Translations under genes and position numbers: made by a program | Notes under the pieces: model-generated | Database searches by the model: none | What the model saw: only the letters and a program-made list of their open reading frames with translations | Told to the model about the DNA's origin: nothing | Shown: positions 7,682 through 15,693 of the stretch, one piece after another | Layout: the number at the start of each line of letters is the position of its first letter | How positions within the stretch are numbered: position 1 is the first letter of the stretch | Assembly (NCBI RefSeq): GCF_003268675.1 | Contig: NZ_CP029378.1 | Location: forward strand, 3,224,001-3,288,000 | Source: Streptomyces bacillaris | GTDB taxonomy: Bacteria; Actinomycetota; Actinomycetes; Streptomycetales; Streptomycetaceae | Direction: 5' to 3' | DNA length: 64,000 bases

Positions 7682-8263
7682 TCAGGCCACGGTACGGAGC
7701 CGGGCCCCCCGGCGCACCCCCGCGTGCACGGCCCACGCCACCGCCGCCCCCACCGCGTACCAGAACAGGTCCGGCCCGTTGAACGTCGACCCGAGCACCA
7801 GCCGGGCGACCGCACTCCGCTCCGAGAGCCCCGCGGGCACCCCCGTGAGCTGGAAGAACTCCACCGCCCAGCTCAGGGCGAGCCCGGTCGCGGCCACGGC
7901 GAGGGGCCGCGCACGGGGCGCGCAGAAGGCGACGAGGGCGCAGAGCAGCACCGTATAGAGCGCGCTCCCCGCGTACTTGGCGAAGGCGCCGTCCGCTCCG
8001 GCGCGCACGGCGAGCCCGGCGGCGACGGCGAGGAGGGCGGCACAGCCCGCGAGGGCACGGACGCGGAGGCCTGAGCCGCGTACGGAAGAACTCCCCCGGA
8101 ACGACGCCGACGGCCGGCACGCAGGCGAGCCGCCTCCTGGCCCACGCGGGCCGTCGGGTCCACTCGGACCGTCGGGTCCACGCAAGCCGTCGGGTCCACG
8201 CGGGCCGCCCGGCCCACCCGGGCCGTCGGGAATGGACGCGGTCTCTGTCTGCTTCTTCCTCAC
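7682..8263 (-). CDS. DUF2809 family membrane protein with collagen-like N-terminus
   Basis: A 193-residue protein. The C-terminal 130 residues contain four hydrophobic segments and the DUF2809 pattern GLALSWAVEFFQLTGVPAGL followed by GSTFNGPDLFWYAVGA. The N-terminal 45 residues are odd: about eleven Gly-X-Y triplets rich in Gly, Pro and Asp, encoded by short repeats around 8140-8230. The GTG at 8263 is the only sensible start; it lies a few bases after a GATACAGGTTAG sequence and may be leaderless. Family function unknown. It is divergent from the GlxA-type regulator. Confidence 0.72.
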   Translation of the reverse strand: MRKKQTETASIPDGPGGPGGPRGPDGLRGPDGPSGPDGPRGPGGGSPACRPSASFRGSSSVRGSGLRVRALAGCAALLAVAAGLAVRAGADGAFAKYAGSALYTVLLCALVAFCAPRARPLAVAATGLALSWAVEFFQLTGVPAGLSERSAVARLVLGSTFNGPDLFWYAVGAAVAWAVHAGVRRGARLRTVA

Positions 8264-8283
8264 GTCGCTAACCTGTATCAGCC

Positions 8284-8297
8284 CTGGTCTATACCAG
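8284..8297. promoter_or_regulatory. short inverted repeat in divergent promoter region
   Basis: CTGGT CTAT ACCAG lies between the divergent DUF2809 gene (start 8263) and GlxA-family regulator gene (start 8369). Only 5-bp arms, so it is a weak operator candidate, supported by position alone. Confidence 0.3.
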
Positions 8298-8368
8298 CCA
8301 GTGAGTTTCAGCCGGTCAGTGCTCCGGCGCGCTCCCCACGGGCCCGCCGGCGCAGTGGAGGAGGCCCC

Positions 8369-9358
8369 ATGCCGCACCGCGTCGCCGTCCTGGCCCTGGA
8401 CGGGCTGCTCCCCTTCGAGCTGGGCATCCCGCACCGGATCTTCGGCCGCTCGATGAGCCCCGAACCGGGCAACAAGGGCGAGAAGCTGTACGAGGTCGTA
8501 ACCTGCTCGGTCCGCCCGCCGGGGCCCGTACGGACCGACTCGGACTACGCGATCCTCGTGGAGCACGGCCCCGAGGCGCTCGCCACCGCCGACACGGTGG
8601 TCATCCCCGCCTCCTACGAACTGGGCCCGGTCTTCGAGGAGGGCAGGCTCACCGAGGAGCTGGCCGCCGCCTTCGCCCGGGTCCGGCCCGGCACGCGGAT
8701 GGTCTCGATCTGCACCGGCAGTTACGTCCTGGCCGCCGCGGGCTATCTGGACGGCCGCCCGGCCACCACGCACTGGTCCTCCGCCGACCACTTCCAGCGG
8801 ACCTTCCCGCAGGTCCGCGTCGACCCGGACGTGCTGTTCATCGACGACGGCGACGTCCTGACCTCGGCCGGGGTCGCCGCCGGGATCGACCTCTGCCTCC
8901 ACCTCGTACGCCGGGACCACGGATCGGCCGTCGCCAACGAGATCGCCCGCCGCACGGTGGTCCCCCCGTACCGGGACGGCGGCCAGGCCCAGTTCATCCA
9001 CCGCCCCGTCCCCGAACCGCAGTTCGCGACCACCACCACGGCCCGCGCCTGGGCGCTGGGCCGGCTGGACCGGCCGATCCTGCTGCGGGACATGGCCCAG
9101 CAGGAGTCGATGAGCGTACGGACGTTCACCCGCCGCTTCCGCGAGGAGGTGGGCGTCAGCCCCGGCCAGTGGCTGACGCAGCAACGGGTGGAGCGGGCCC
9201 GCCATCTGCTGGAGTCCTCGGACCTCTCCGTCGACCAGGTCGCCCGGGACGCGGGCTTCGGCACGGCGACGTCCCTGCGCCAGCACTTCCAGGCGGCCCT
9301 GGGCGTGCCGCCGACGGTCTACCGCCGTACGTTCCGCACGTCGACGGAGACCGCGTAG
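8369..9358 (+). CDS. GlxA family (AraC-type) transcriptional regulator
   Basis: A 329-residue regulator with an N-terminal DJ-1/PfpI-like domain (about 5-185; the ICTGSYVLAAAGYLDG segment is the GlxA form of the nucleophile elbow, with Cys before TGS) and a C-terminal AraC double helix-turn-helix (about 225-320; MSVRTFTRRFREEVGVSPGQWL and ARDAGFGTATSLRQHFQAALGVPP). ATG 8369 has GGAGGAGG at ideal spacing. The effector is unknown. It is divergent from the DUF2809 gene and convergent with the TetR gene; the junction contains a short tandem duplication. Confidence 0.9.
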   Translation: MPHRVAVLALDGLLPFELGIPHRIFGRSMSPEPGNKGEKLYEVVTCSVRPPGPVRTDSDYAILVEHGPEALATADTVVIPASYELGPVFEEGRLTEELAAAFARVRPGTRMVSICTGSYVLAAAGYLDGRPATTHWSSADHFQRTFPQVRVDPDVLFIDDGDVLTSAGVAAGIDLCLHLVRRDHGSAVANEIARRTVVPPYRDGGQAQFIHRPVPEPQFATTTTARAWALGRLDRPILLRDMAQQESMSVRTFTRRFREEVGVSPGQWLTQQRVERARHLLESSDLSVDQVARDAGFGTATSLRQHFQAALGVPPTVYRRTFRTSTETA

Positions 9359-9397
9359 GCGGCGTTACGGGTTACCGCTTAGGCGGCGTTACGGGTT
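9356..9397. repeat. 18-bp direct repeat at convergent gene ends
   Basis: TAGGCGGCGTTACGGGTT occurs at 9356-9373 and again at 9380-9397, a 24-bp offset. The first copy supplies the TAG stop of the GlxA-type gene; the second covers the 3' end of the TetR gene. It looks like a recent short tandem duplication. Confidence 0.75.
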
Positions 9398-10054
9398 CCG
9401 GGGCGCCAGCAGGTCGTCCAGCTCCGCCTCGAAGAGCCGGGCCGGGTCGAAGCGCATCCCGGTGAAGTGCCCGGCCAGCTCCAGCGAGAGGACCCCGTGC
9501 ATCCGGGTCCAGAAGCTCATGGCCAGGTGCAGGGCGGCGGGCGGGGCGGGATGGTCGCCCGCCCACCCCCGGTGCTGCTCCAGGTGGGCGGCGAGGGGGG
9601 CCACGTGGACACCCGGGGCCTCGGTGGTGAGCGGTACGCACGCGTCGAGCAGGGTCGCCATGATCCCGGCGGAGATCGCGGTGGTGTCGTCGGGCGCGTG
9701 GTAGCCGGGGACGGGGGTGCCGTAGACGAGGAAGTACCGGTGCGGATCCGCCAGCGCCCACCCGCGCAACGCATGCGCCAGCCCGGCCAGGTCCGCCCCC
9801 TCGGCGGCGGCCGTACGCAGGGTGTCGGCGAGGCTGCGGTAGGCGTCCCGCACCAGCTCGGTGATCAGCTCGTCCCGCCCGGCGAAGTAGCGGTAGAGCG
9901 CGGGGCCGCTGACGCCCATCTGCTTGGCGATGGCGTTGAGGGAGAGCGCGGAGGCCCCGGCCGTGGCGATCTGCTGCCAGGCGTGTTCCTTGATCTCCGT
10001 ACGGACCTGGGCGCGGTAGCGCTCGCGGGGGGTCGCGGCGTCGGAGCTCGCCAT
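9389..10054 (-). CDS. TetR/AcrR family regulator with WHG-type C-terminal domain
   Basis: A 221-residue TetR repressor. The N-terminal helix-turn-helix covers about residues 10-60 (ASALSLNAIAKQMGVSGPALYRYFAGRDELI), and the C-terminal ligand domain is of the WHG type (RGWALADPHRYFLVYGTPVPGY). The ATG at 10054 has GGAAGGTG at correct spacing and is preferred over the ATG at 10084. The gene is divergent from a small membrane protein gene, with two palindromes in between; the gene order suggests it represses itself and that gene. Ligand unknown. Confidence 0.9.
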   Translation of the reverse strand: MASSDAATPRERYRAQVRTEIKEHAWQQIATAGASALSLNAIAKQMGVSGPALYRYFAGRDELITELVRDAYRSLADTLRTAAAEGADLAGLAHALRGWALADPHRYFLVYGTPVPGYHAPDDTTAISAGIMATLLDACVPLTTEAPGVHVAPLAAHLEQHRGWAGDHPAPPAALHLAMSFWTRMHGVLSLELAGHFTGMRFDPARLFEAELDDLLAPRNP

Positions 10055-10108
10055 GGGTGTCACCTTCCGCGGCCGTGAGGCCATGCACTCAGAGGCTACG
10101 TGCTCAAA

Positions 10109-10169
10109 GTTTCGTTAGAAGCTATCACGAAACCCGTTGACCTCCGCGATGGATGGAAGTTATAACTTC
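10109..10169. promoter_or_regulatory. two operator candidates between TetR gene and small membrane protein gene
   Basis: GTTTCGT (10109-10115) and ACGAAAC (10127-10133) form a 7-bp-arm inverted repeat with an 11-nt spacer. A separate perfect 14-bp palindrome, GAAGTTATAACTTC, lies at 10156-10169. Both are between the divergent TetR (start 10054) and membrane protein (start 10205) genes and are AT-rich for this genome, as expected for TetR sites. Confidence 0.6.
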
Positions 10170-10204
10170 TCACGAAGACGTGGACCTCTAACCCAGGAGA
10201 CCTC

Positions 10205-10576
10205 ATGGCCGCCACAGCCCCGCCGCGCCCCCACGGAACCGCCGTCCCCCGTGTCCCCCGCCGCATCCCGCTGCCGGTGACCGTCGCCGCCTGGGCCGTC
10301 CCCGTCATGGTCATCGGCCAATTCGCCCTGATCGCGGGGGTTCCGGTCCTGATCGCCCTGACCGGCACCCTGCGCCGCGTCCCCGACCGGGCGGCGCGCC
10401 GGGCGGCCGCCCTGGTCGCCGCCGCCTTCGCGGCACCGCTCACGGTGTGGCTGACCCGGGACGACGCGGCGCCCAGCCTCTCCAAGGACATGCACCCCGG
10501 CTTCCTGGCCCTGATCGTCGCCGCGTCCGCCGTCTTCCTGGTGACCCTGCACCGGGCCCGCCGCACCGCGGCCTGA
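10205..10576 (+). CDS. small three-helix membrane protein
   Basis: A 123-residue protein of unknown family with hydrophobic segments near residues 23-53 (long enough for one long or two short helices), 68-85 and 98-116, and an Arg-rich loop after the first (RRVPDRAARRAA). ATG 10205 has CCAGGAGACC upstream. It is the only gene downstream of the TetR operators on this strand, so it is the likely regulated target, perhaps as an efflux or membrane-stress component. No catalytic motif seen. Confidence 0.72.
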   Translation: MAATAPPRPHGTAVPRVPRRIPLPVTVAAWAVPVMVIGQFALIAGVPVLIALTGTLRRVPDRAARRAAALVAAAFAAPLTVWLTRDDAAPSLSKDMHPGFLALIVAASAVFLVTLHRARRTAA

Positions 10577-10622
10577 CGGAGAAGCCCGCCGAGTCCGGGG
10601 CCGCCTCGTATCGAGCCTGAGC

Positions 10623-10640
10623 GGGGCGGGGCCTCGCCCC
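10623..10640. terminator. hairpin between convergent genes
   Basis: GGGGCG (10623-10628) pairs with CGCCCC (10635-10640) around a 6-nt loop between the convergent membrane protein and alcohol dehydrogenase genes. There is no U-tract, which is common for Streptomyces terminators. Confidence 0.45.
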
Positions 10641-10694
10641 GGTCCGGCCACCACCCGCGCCGCACCCGTGCAGCTCCCGTGCATCCCCCGCACC

Positions 10695-11744
10695 TCAGAA
10701 GACCAGGACCCCCCGGGCCACCCGGCCGTGGTGGGCGTCGGCGGCGGCCTTGGCGAAGTCCTCCACCGGGTAGGTCTCGGTGACGAGTTCGTCCAGGAGG
10801 AGACGGCCCGACCGGTAGAGGTCCGCGTACAGGGCGATGTCCCGTTGCGGGCGCGAGGAGCCGTAGCGGCAGCCGAGGATCGACTTGTCCAGGTACATCG
10901 AGGAGACGGTGAACGACGCCTCGGCGTCGGCCGCCGGAACGCCGAGCAGGACCGCCTGGCCGTGGCGGTCCAGCAGGTCGATCGCCTGGCGGATCAGCTC
11001 GGTGCGGCCGACGCACTCGAAGGCGTGGTCGGCCCCGTCGGGGAGGATGTCCCGTACGCCGTCGGTACCCGTCAGGAAGTGCGTGGCGCCGAACTGCCGG
11101 GCCACCGCCTCCTTCGCCGGGTTGCTGTCGACGGCGACGACGGTGAGCGCGCCCGCCAGCCGGGCGCCCTGGAGCACGTTGAGGCCGACGCCGCCGGTGC
11201 CGATGACCACGACGCTGTCGCCCCGGTCGACCTTCGCCCGGTTCAGTACGGCCCCGACGCCGGTGAGGACCCCGCAACCGATCAGGGCGGCCGAGGTGAG
11301 GGGCAGGTCGGCGGGAATTTTCACCGCCTGGACCGCGCGCACCAGCGTACGTTCCGCGAAAGCCGAGTTGGAGGCGAACTGGAACAGCTCCCGGCCGCCC
11401 CGCGAGAACGGCCTCCCCGGGCGGCCGATCGCCCGCCGGCACATCGTCGGCCTGCCCCGGTCGCACTGGGGGCAGGTCCCGCAGTTGGCCAGGGTGGAGA
11501 GGGCGACATGATCCCCCGGCCGGACATGGCCGACGCCGCGCCCGACCGCCTCCACCACACCAGCGCCTTCGTGGCCCAGCACGACCGGGACGGGGAACGG
11601 GATCGTGCCGTCGATCACCGACAGGTCGCTGTGGCAGAGCCCGGCGGCGGCCACCGCCACCAGCACCTCTCCCGGACCCGGGTCCCGTATCTCCAGGTCG
11701 TCGACGACCTCGGTCCGTGTGCCGTCGAAGACGACGCCTCTCAT
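10695..11744 (-). CDS. zinc-dependent alcohol dehydrogenase (MDR superfamily)
   Basis: A 349-residue medium-chain dehydrogenase. The catalytic zinc region is AAGLCHSDLSVIDG and GHEGAGVVEAVG (Cys and His-Glu ligands), the structural zinc loop reads CGTCPQCDRGRPTMC with four cysteines, and the Rossmann nucleotide motif is GTGGVGLN near residue 185. It oxidises an alcohol with NAD(P); by context the substrate is probably an intermediate of the acyl-CoA pathway encoded around it. Its ATG overlaps the stop of the acyl-CoA dehydrogenase upstream (ATGA), so the two are coupled. It is the last gene of the SDR, dehydrogenase, ADH run. Confidence 0.9.
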   Translation of the reverse strand: MRGVVFDGTRTEVVDDLEIRDPGPGEVLVAVAAAGLCHSDLSVIDGTIPFPVPVVLGHEGAGVVEAVGRGVGHVRPGDHVALSTLANCGTCPQCDRGRPTMCRRAIGRPGRPFSRGGRELFQFASNSAFAERTLVRAVQAVKIPADLPLTSAALIGCGVLTGVGAVLNRAKVDRGDSVVVIGTGGVGLNVLQGARLAGALTVVAVDSNPAKEAVARQFGATHFLTGTDGVRDILPDGADHAFECVGRTELIRQAIDLLDRHGQAVLLGVPAADAEASFTVSSMYLDKSILGCRYGSSRPQRDIALYADLYRSGRLLLDELVTETYPVEDFAKAAADAHHGRVARGVLVF

Positions 11745-12889
11745 CGCGGCTCCCTCGGTAGGCCGAGCACCCGCTCGGCGATGATGTTCCGCTGGATCTC
11801 GTCGGAGCCGCCGTAGATGGTGTCGGCCCGGGTGAAGAGGAACAGGTGCTGTGCGTCGGTGAGTTCGTACGGAGCCGTGATCGACCAGGGTCGCGGGCCG
11901 GTCGCCCCCGTCTCGCCCGCCACCTCCAGCGCCAGTTCGCCCAGCCGCTGGTGCCAGCCGCCCCACAGCAGCTTCGCCACGCTCGGGGCGCCCGGGGCGT
12001 CCGTCGTGCCCAGGGTGCGCAGGGCGTGGCGGCGCATGGTGATCAGCTCGGCCCACTGACGTACGAGACGGGCCCTGATGAGCGGATCATCGGCGGCCCC
12101 GTTCTTCCGTGCCGCCGCCACCACCTCCGCCAACTCCTGCGCGAAGCCGATCTGTTGCGCGAGGGTGGAGACTCCGCGCTCCCGGGACAGCAGGCCCATC
12201 GCGACCTGCCAGCCGTTGCCCTCGCCGCCGACCGCCTCGGCGGCCCGGGCCCCGTCGAAGAAGACCTCGTTGAACTCGCTCGTCCCCGTCAGCTGCCGGA
12301 TCGGCCGCACCTCGATCCGGCCCGGCTGGTCCATCTCGACCAGGAGGAAGGTGAGTCCGTGGTGGCGGGTGGAGGCGGGGTCGGTGCGGGCGAGGACGAA
12401 GCACCAGTCGGCGTCCCGGGCCAGGGAGGTCCAGATCTTCTGGCCGGTGACGGTGTAGCCGCCGGTGCCGTCGGGGGTGGCGGTGGTACGGAGAGCGGCG
12501 AGGTCGGAGCCTGCGCCGGGTTCGCTGTACCCCTGGCACCAGAAGGTCTCGCCCCGGGCGATGGGGGGCAGATGGCGGAGGCGCTGCTCCTCGGTGCCGT
12601 ACGCGATGAGGGTGGGCGCGAGGAGGTTCTCGCCGATGTGGCCCAGGCGGGGCGGGGCGGTGGAGCGGGCGTACTCCTCGGCCCAGATGACCTGGTGGGT
12701 GAGGGGGGCGGGGGTGTTGCCGTAGCTCTCGCCGGGGCGGGGCGGCCAGCCGATGCCGATCCAGCCGGCCCGGCCCAGTTCGCGTTCCCACGCGTGGGGG
12801 GTGGGGGCGGGGTCGGTGAGGTGGGTGCGCAGCCAGGTGCGGGCGCGGGTGCGGAAGGTGTGGTCGTCCTCGGTGAACCCGAAGTCCAT
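11741..12889 (-). CDS. acyl-CoA dehydrogenase (1 of 3)
   Basis: A 382-residue FAD-dependent acyl-CoA dehydrogenase. It has the N-terminal helical domain, the middle beta domain with FWCQGYSEPGAGSDLAAL and YTVTGQKIWTS, and the C-terminal helical domain with the DTIYGGSDEIQRNIIAERVLGLP signature. It introduces a 2,3-double bond in an acyl-CoA. The sequence around QGYSEPGAGSDLA resembles dehydrogenases from steroid or cyclic-acid degradation more than fatty-acid beta-oxidation enzymes; this is an inference. It overlaps the downstream ADH gene by 4 nt. An intergenic dispersed repeat separates it from the SDR gene. Confidence 0.92.
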   Translation of the reverse strand: MDFGFTEDDHTFRTRARTWLRTHLTDPAPTPHAWERELGRAGWIGIGWPPRPGESYGNTPAPLTHQVIWAEEYARSTAPPRLGHIGENLLAPTLIAYGTEEQRLRHLPPIARGETFWCQGYSEPGAGSDLAALRTTATPDGTGGYTVTGQKIWTSLARDADWCFVLARTDPASTRHHGLTFLLVEMDQPGRIEVRPIRQLTGTSEFNEVFFDGARAAEAVGGEGNGWQVAMGLLSRERGVSTLAQQIGFAQELAEVVAAARKNGAADDPLIRARLVRQWAELITMRRHALRTLGTTDAPGAPSVAKLLWGGWHQRLGELALEVAGETGATGPRPWSITAPYELTDAQHLFLFTRADTIYGGSDEIQRNIIAERVLGLPREPR

Positions 12890-12904
12890 ACGTGCCTCCT
12901 CTAT

Positions 12905-13032
12905 CCAGCCCGTCCGGCGTTTGAGGGCCGGGGTCCGGGGCAGCGCCCCGGGGGGGGCTCCGCCCCCAGACCCCCGCTCCTCAAACGCCGGAGGCGCTGA
13001 TGCGTTCGGGCCCTCGTCCTCAACCGCCGGAC
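12905..13032. repeat. dispersed Streptomyces-type intergenic repeat
   Basis: TCCGGCGTTTGAGG (12913-12926) and CCTCAAACGCCGGA (12979-12992) are perfect 14-bp inverted arms around a GC-rich core that itself folds (GGGGC AGC GCCCC). A third degenerate half-copy, TCCTCAACCGCCGGAC, follows at about 13017-13032 and contains the stop codon and last codons of the SDR gene. This matches a repeat often seen between Streptomyces genes; copy number cannot be judged from one window. It may also act as terminator or transcript processing site. Confidence 0.65.
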
Positions 13033-13952
13033 ATACCGGGTGCGTTCGGCCGGGACCCCGCCCGTGCCGCCTCCGCCATCTCCTCCACCCGCGCCAGCAT
13101 CGGCATCGGGTCCGTCCCCACCGTCCCCGGCAGGAAGTCCGCGATGCGTTCCGGGGTCCAGGGGGACTCCCCGTAGGCCGCCCTCAGCTCCCTCGGCTGG
13201 GACCAGACCGCGATCTTGGGGCCGGCGATCGTGTAGACCTGCCCGGTGATCCCCTCCGCCCACGCCCGCTCGCTCAGCAGGTAGACGACCAGGGCCGCCA
13301 CGTCCTCCGGCTCCCCGATCTCCGCCAGCTCCATCGGCACCCCGGCCGACATCCGGGTCCGGGCCACCGGGGCGACCGCGTTGGCCGTGACCCCGTACCG
13401 ATGCAGGCCGAGCGCCGCGCTGCGGACCAGGGAGATGATCCCGCCCTTGGCCGCGCTGTAGTTGGCCTGGGACACGCTCCCCTGGTGGTTGCCGCTGGTG
13501 AAGCCGATCAGCGTGCCGCCGCCCTCCTGCTTGCGCATGACCGCCGACGCGGCCCGGAAGACCGTGAACGTGCCCTTCAGGTGGGTGGCCAGGACCGGGT
13601 CCCACTCCTCCTCGGACATGTTGAAGAGCATCCGTTCACGCAGGATCCCGGCCACGCAGACGACCCCGTCGAGCCGTCCGTACTCCGCCAGCGCCGTCTC
13701 CACGATCCGCTGTCCGCCCGCCATCGTGGAGACGTCGTCGGCAACCGCGACCGCCTGCCCGCCCGCCGCCCCGATCTCCTTGGCGACCGCCCGCGCGACC
13801 TCGCTGGTCGGCGCGGAGCCGTCGACGGAGACGCCGTAGTCGTTGACGACGACCCGCGCCCCCTCCGCCGCCGCCGCGAGCGCGACCGCCCGTCCGATGC
13901 CCCGGCCGGCCCCCGTGACGGCGACCACCCTGCCTGCCAAGAAGTTCCCCAT
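13020..13952 (-). CDS. SDR family NAD(P)-dependent oxidoreductase
   Basis: A 310-residue short-chain dehydrogenase. The cofactor motif is TGAGRGIG (residues 13-20), the catalytic Ser/Tyr/Lys region is GFTSGNHQG followed by YSAAKGG, and the ND segment of a classical SDR is present. There is a C-terminal extension of about 45 residues. It resembles hydroxyacyl-CoA or multifunctional-enzyme-type SDRs of lipid and steroid breakdown; by position it acts in the acyl-CoA pathway with the dehydrogenase and ADH downstream. The last four codons come from a copy of the intergenic repeat. It is divergent from the cyclase gene across an operator at 13974. Confidence 0.9.
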   Translation of the reverse strand: MGNFLAGRVVAVTGAGRGIGRAVALAAAAEGARVVVNDYGVSVDGSAPTSEVARAVAKEIGAAGGQAVAVADDVSTMAGGQRIVETALAEYGRLDGVVCVAGILRERMLFNMSEEEWDPVLATHLKGTFTVFRAASAVMRKQEGGGTLIGFTSGNHQGSVSQANYSAAKGGIISLVRSAALGLHRYGVTANAVAPVARTRMSAGVPMELAEIGEPEDVAALVVYLLSERAWAEGITGQVYTIAGPKIAVWSQPRELRAAYGESPWTPERIADFLPGTVGTDPMPMLARVEEMAEAARAGSRPNAPGMSGG

Positions 13953-13973
13953 GTCCGGCCCTTTCCGCAGTTT

Positions 13974-13988
13974 CTGACGGACCGTTAG
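13974..13988. promoter_or_regulatory. CTGACG-N3-CGTCAG-like operator, site 2
   Basis: CTGACG GAC CGTTAG, one mismatch from perfect symmetry, centred between the divergent SDR (start 13952) and cyclase-family (start 14036) genes. Same motif as at 5600, 19577 and 19667. Confidence 0.6.
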
Positions 13989-14035
13989 ATTTTATGGGCA
14001 GCCCGATACCCCGGCACAAGACCCAGGAGGCCGCC

Positions 14036-14962
14036 ATGTCCCTGCCCGCCCCGTTCCCCGAGATCGCCGAGCGCGTGAACAACTGGGGGCGGTGGGGGGC
14101 CGACGACGAGCGCGGGACGCTCAACCTGATCACCGACGCCGTCGTACGGGAGGCAGTCGCCGCCGTCCGTACCGGCCGCCGGATACCGCTCGCCCTCCCC
14201 CTCCGCCACGGCGGGGTGCAGAGCGGGTTCATCCCGGGGCGGATCGACCCGCTGCACACCATGGTCCAGATCAACCACGAGACCTTCGGGCCCGGCACCG
14301 TCGCGACCAGCGACGACACCGTCACCATGGGGCTCCAGGCCGCCACCCACTGGGACGCGCTGAGCCATGTCTCGCACGGCGGGCGGATCTACAACGGCCG
14401 CCCCGCCGCCACCATCACGGCGCACGCCGGGGCGCAGTTCTCGTCCGTCGCCGCCGTGGAGCACGTCGTGTCGCGGGGCGTGCTGCTCGATGTGGCGCGC
14501 GCCCGGGGCGTGGACCGGCTGGGCGCCGCGCACGCCGTCACGCCGGAGGACCTGGACGCGGCGGAGGAGTTCGGGGGCGTACGCGTACGGGCCGGGGACG
14601 TCGTCCTCGTACGGACCGGGCAGGTGCAGGTCGTCCTGGCCGGGGACCGGCAGGCGTACGGCTATCCGTCACCCGGGCTGTCCCTGCGCACGCCCGAGTG
14701 GTTCCACGCCCGGGACGTGGCGGCCGTCGCCAACGACACCCTGACCTTCGAGATCTTCCCGCCGGAGGTCGAGGACCTGTGGCTGCCCGTGCACGCCCTC
14801 CACCTCGTCGAGATGGGCATGCTCCAGGGCCAGAACTGGGACCTGGAGGCGCTCTCCACCGCCTGTGCGGAGGAGCGGCGGTACGGCTTCCTGCTCACCG
14901 CCGCGCCCGAGCCGTTCACCGGGGCCACCGGATCTCCGGTCGCCCCGGTCGCGGTGCTGTAG
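14036..14962 (+). CDS. cyclase family protein (kynurenine-formamidase-like hydrolase)
   Basis: A 308-residue metal-dependent hydrolase of the cyclase/kynurenine formamidase fold. The zinc motif HxGTHxDxPxH appears here in a long-form variant, with ATHWDALSHVSHGGRIYNG near residue 103 retaining HWDALSHV. The region EVEDLWLPVHALHLVEMGMLQGQNWDLEAL is typical of large cyclase-family members. ATG 14036 has an AGGAGG site directly upstream and is preferred over 13994. Substrate unknown; related proteins open lactone or amide rings, fitting a ring-cleavage role in the same regulon as the divergent SDR. Confidence 0.86.
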   Translation: MSLPAPFPEIAERVNNWGRWGADDERGTLNLITDAVVREAVAAVRTGRRIPLALPLRHGGVQSGFIPGRIDPLHTMVQINHETFGPGTVATSDDTVTMGLQAATHWDALSHVSHGGRIYNGRPAATITAHAGAQFSSVAAVEHVVSRGVLLDVARARGVDRLGAAHAVTPEDLDAAEEFGGVRVRAGDVVLVRTGQVQVVLAGDRQAYGYPSPGLSLRTPEWFHARDVAAVANDTLTFEIFPPEVEDLWLPVHALHLVEMGMLQGQNWDLEALSTACAEERRYGFLLTAAPEPFTGATGSPVAPVAVL

Positions 14963-14968
14963 ACGCGG

Positions 14969-14992
14969 CCGGGAGGCCGCACGGCCTCCCGG
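14969..14992. terminator. strong bidirectional terminator hairpin
   Basis: CCGGGAGGCCG (14969-14979) and CGGCCTCCCGG (14982-14992) are perfect 11-bp arms with a 2-nt apex between the convergent cyclase-family gene (ends 14962) and ATPase gene (ends 15030). Confidence 0.75.
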
Positions 14993-15029
14993 GTCAGGCG
15001 GGTCACTCGGGTCACGCAGGTCGGACGAG

Positions 15030-15551
15030 TCAGGCCAGGCCCGGCGCGTTCGTGAAGACGCAGGACGGCGGCTCGCAGACCTCGCCGCCCTGGACCACGA
15101 CCTTCGGCAGCACCTCGCGCACCGCCGGAGCGGCCGCCACCGGCGCCCCCCGGTCCACCTCGCACCAGATCCGCTTCCCGGCACCCTCCGGCTGCCAGCC
15201 CCAGCGGTCCGCGAGGCCGTCGACCAGCTCCAGGCCCCGGCCGCCCGTGTCCTCGCCCGCCGCGTGGCGCGGGCGAGGCGGGCAGTCGCTGGCGTCCGCG
15301 ACCTCCACCCGGACGGTCCCGGCCTCCCCGGCACCGCCTCCCCCGCCGAACAGCATCCGCAGCACGGCGGGGCAGCCCGTGTGGACGACCGCGTTGGTGA
15401 CCAGCTCCGAGATCAGCAGGATGAGCGTCTCCGCGAGCGGCTCGTCATCCCCTATCCCGGAACCGACCAGACGCGACCGCGCCCACCTACGGGCCCGCCC
15501 CACCTCTGCGGGATCCGGACCGACCTCCAGCTGAACCTGAAGCACCTGCAC
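15030..15551 (-). CDS. RsbW-like anti-sigma/regulatory ATPase (HATPase_c_2)
   Basis: A 173-residue GHKL ATPase of the family abundant in Streptomyces and related to anti-sigma kinases RsbW and SpoIIAB. The N box is LISELVTNAVVHTG, and the G box is DTGGRGLELVDGLADRWGW. Such proteins bind or phosphorylate STAS anti-sigma antagonists or act alone as signalling ATPases; one STAS protein is encoded at 22.0 kb, but pairing is not supported by position. The start is GTG 15551, with GTG 15545 an alternative. About 30 residues after the G box are an unassigned tail. Confidence 0.86.
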   Translation of the reverse strand: MQVLQVQLEVGPDPAEVGRARRWARSRLVGSGIGDDEPLAETLILLISELVTNAVVHTGCPAVLRMLFGGGGGAGEAGTVRVEVADASDCPPRPRHAAGEDTGGRGLELVDGLADRWGWQPEGAGKRIWCEVDRGAPVAAAPAVREVLPKVVVQGGEVCEPPSCVFTNAPGLA

Positions 15552-15693
15552 CGCTCACACCATCCGAACCGGCGGACACATCGCCTCGCGCCTCCTCAGG
15601 GTCACGGAACGTGATTCCCTTACGCGACAGCATGGTTGACGTACAGTCACCGCAACAAGCGCTTCGGGCATATTCCAGCGCGAAGGAGTACGC

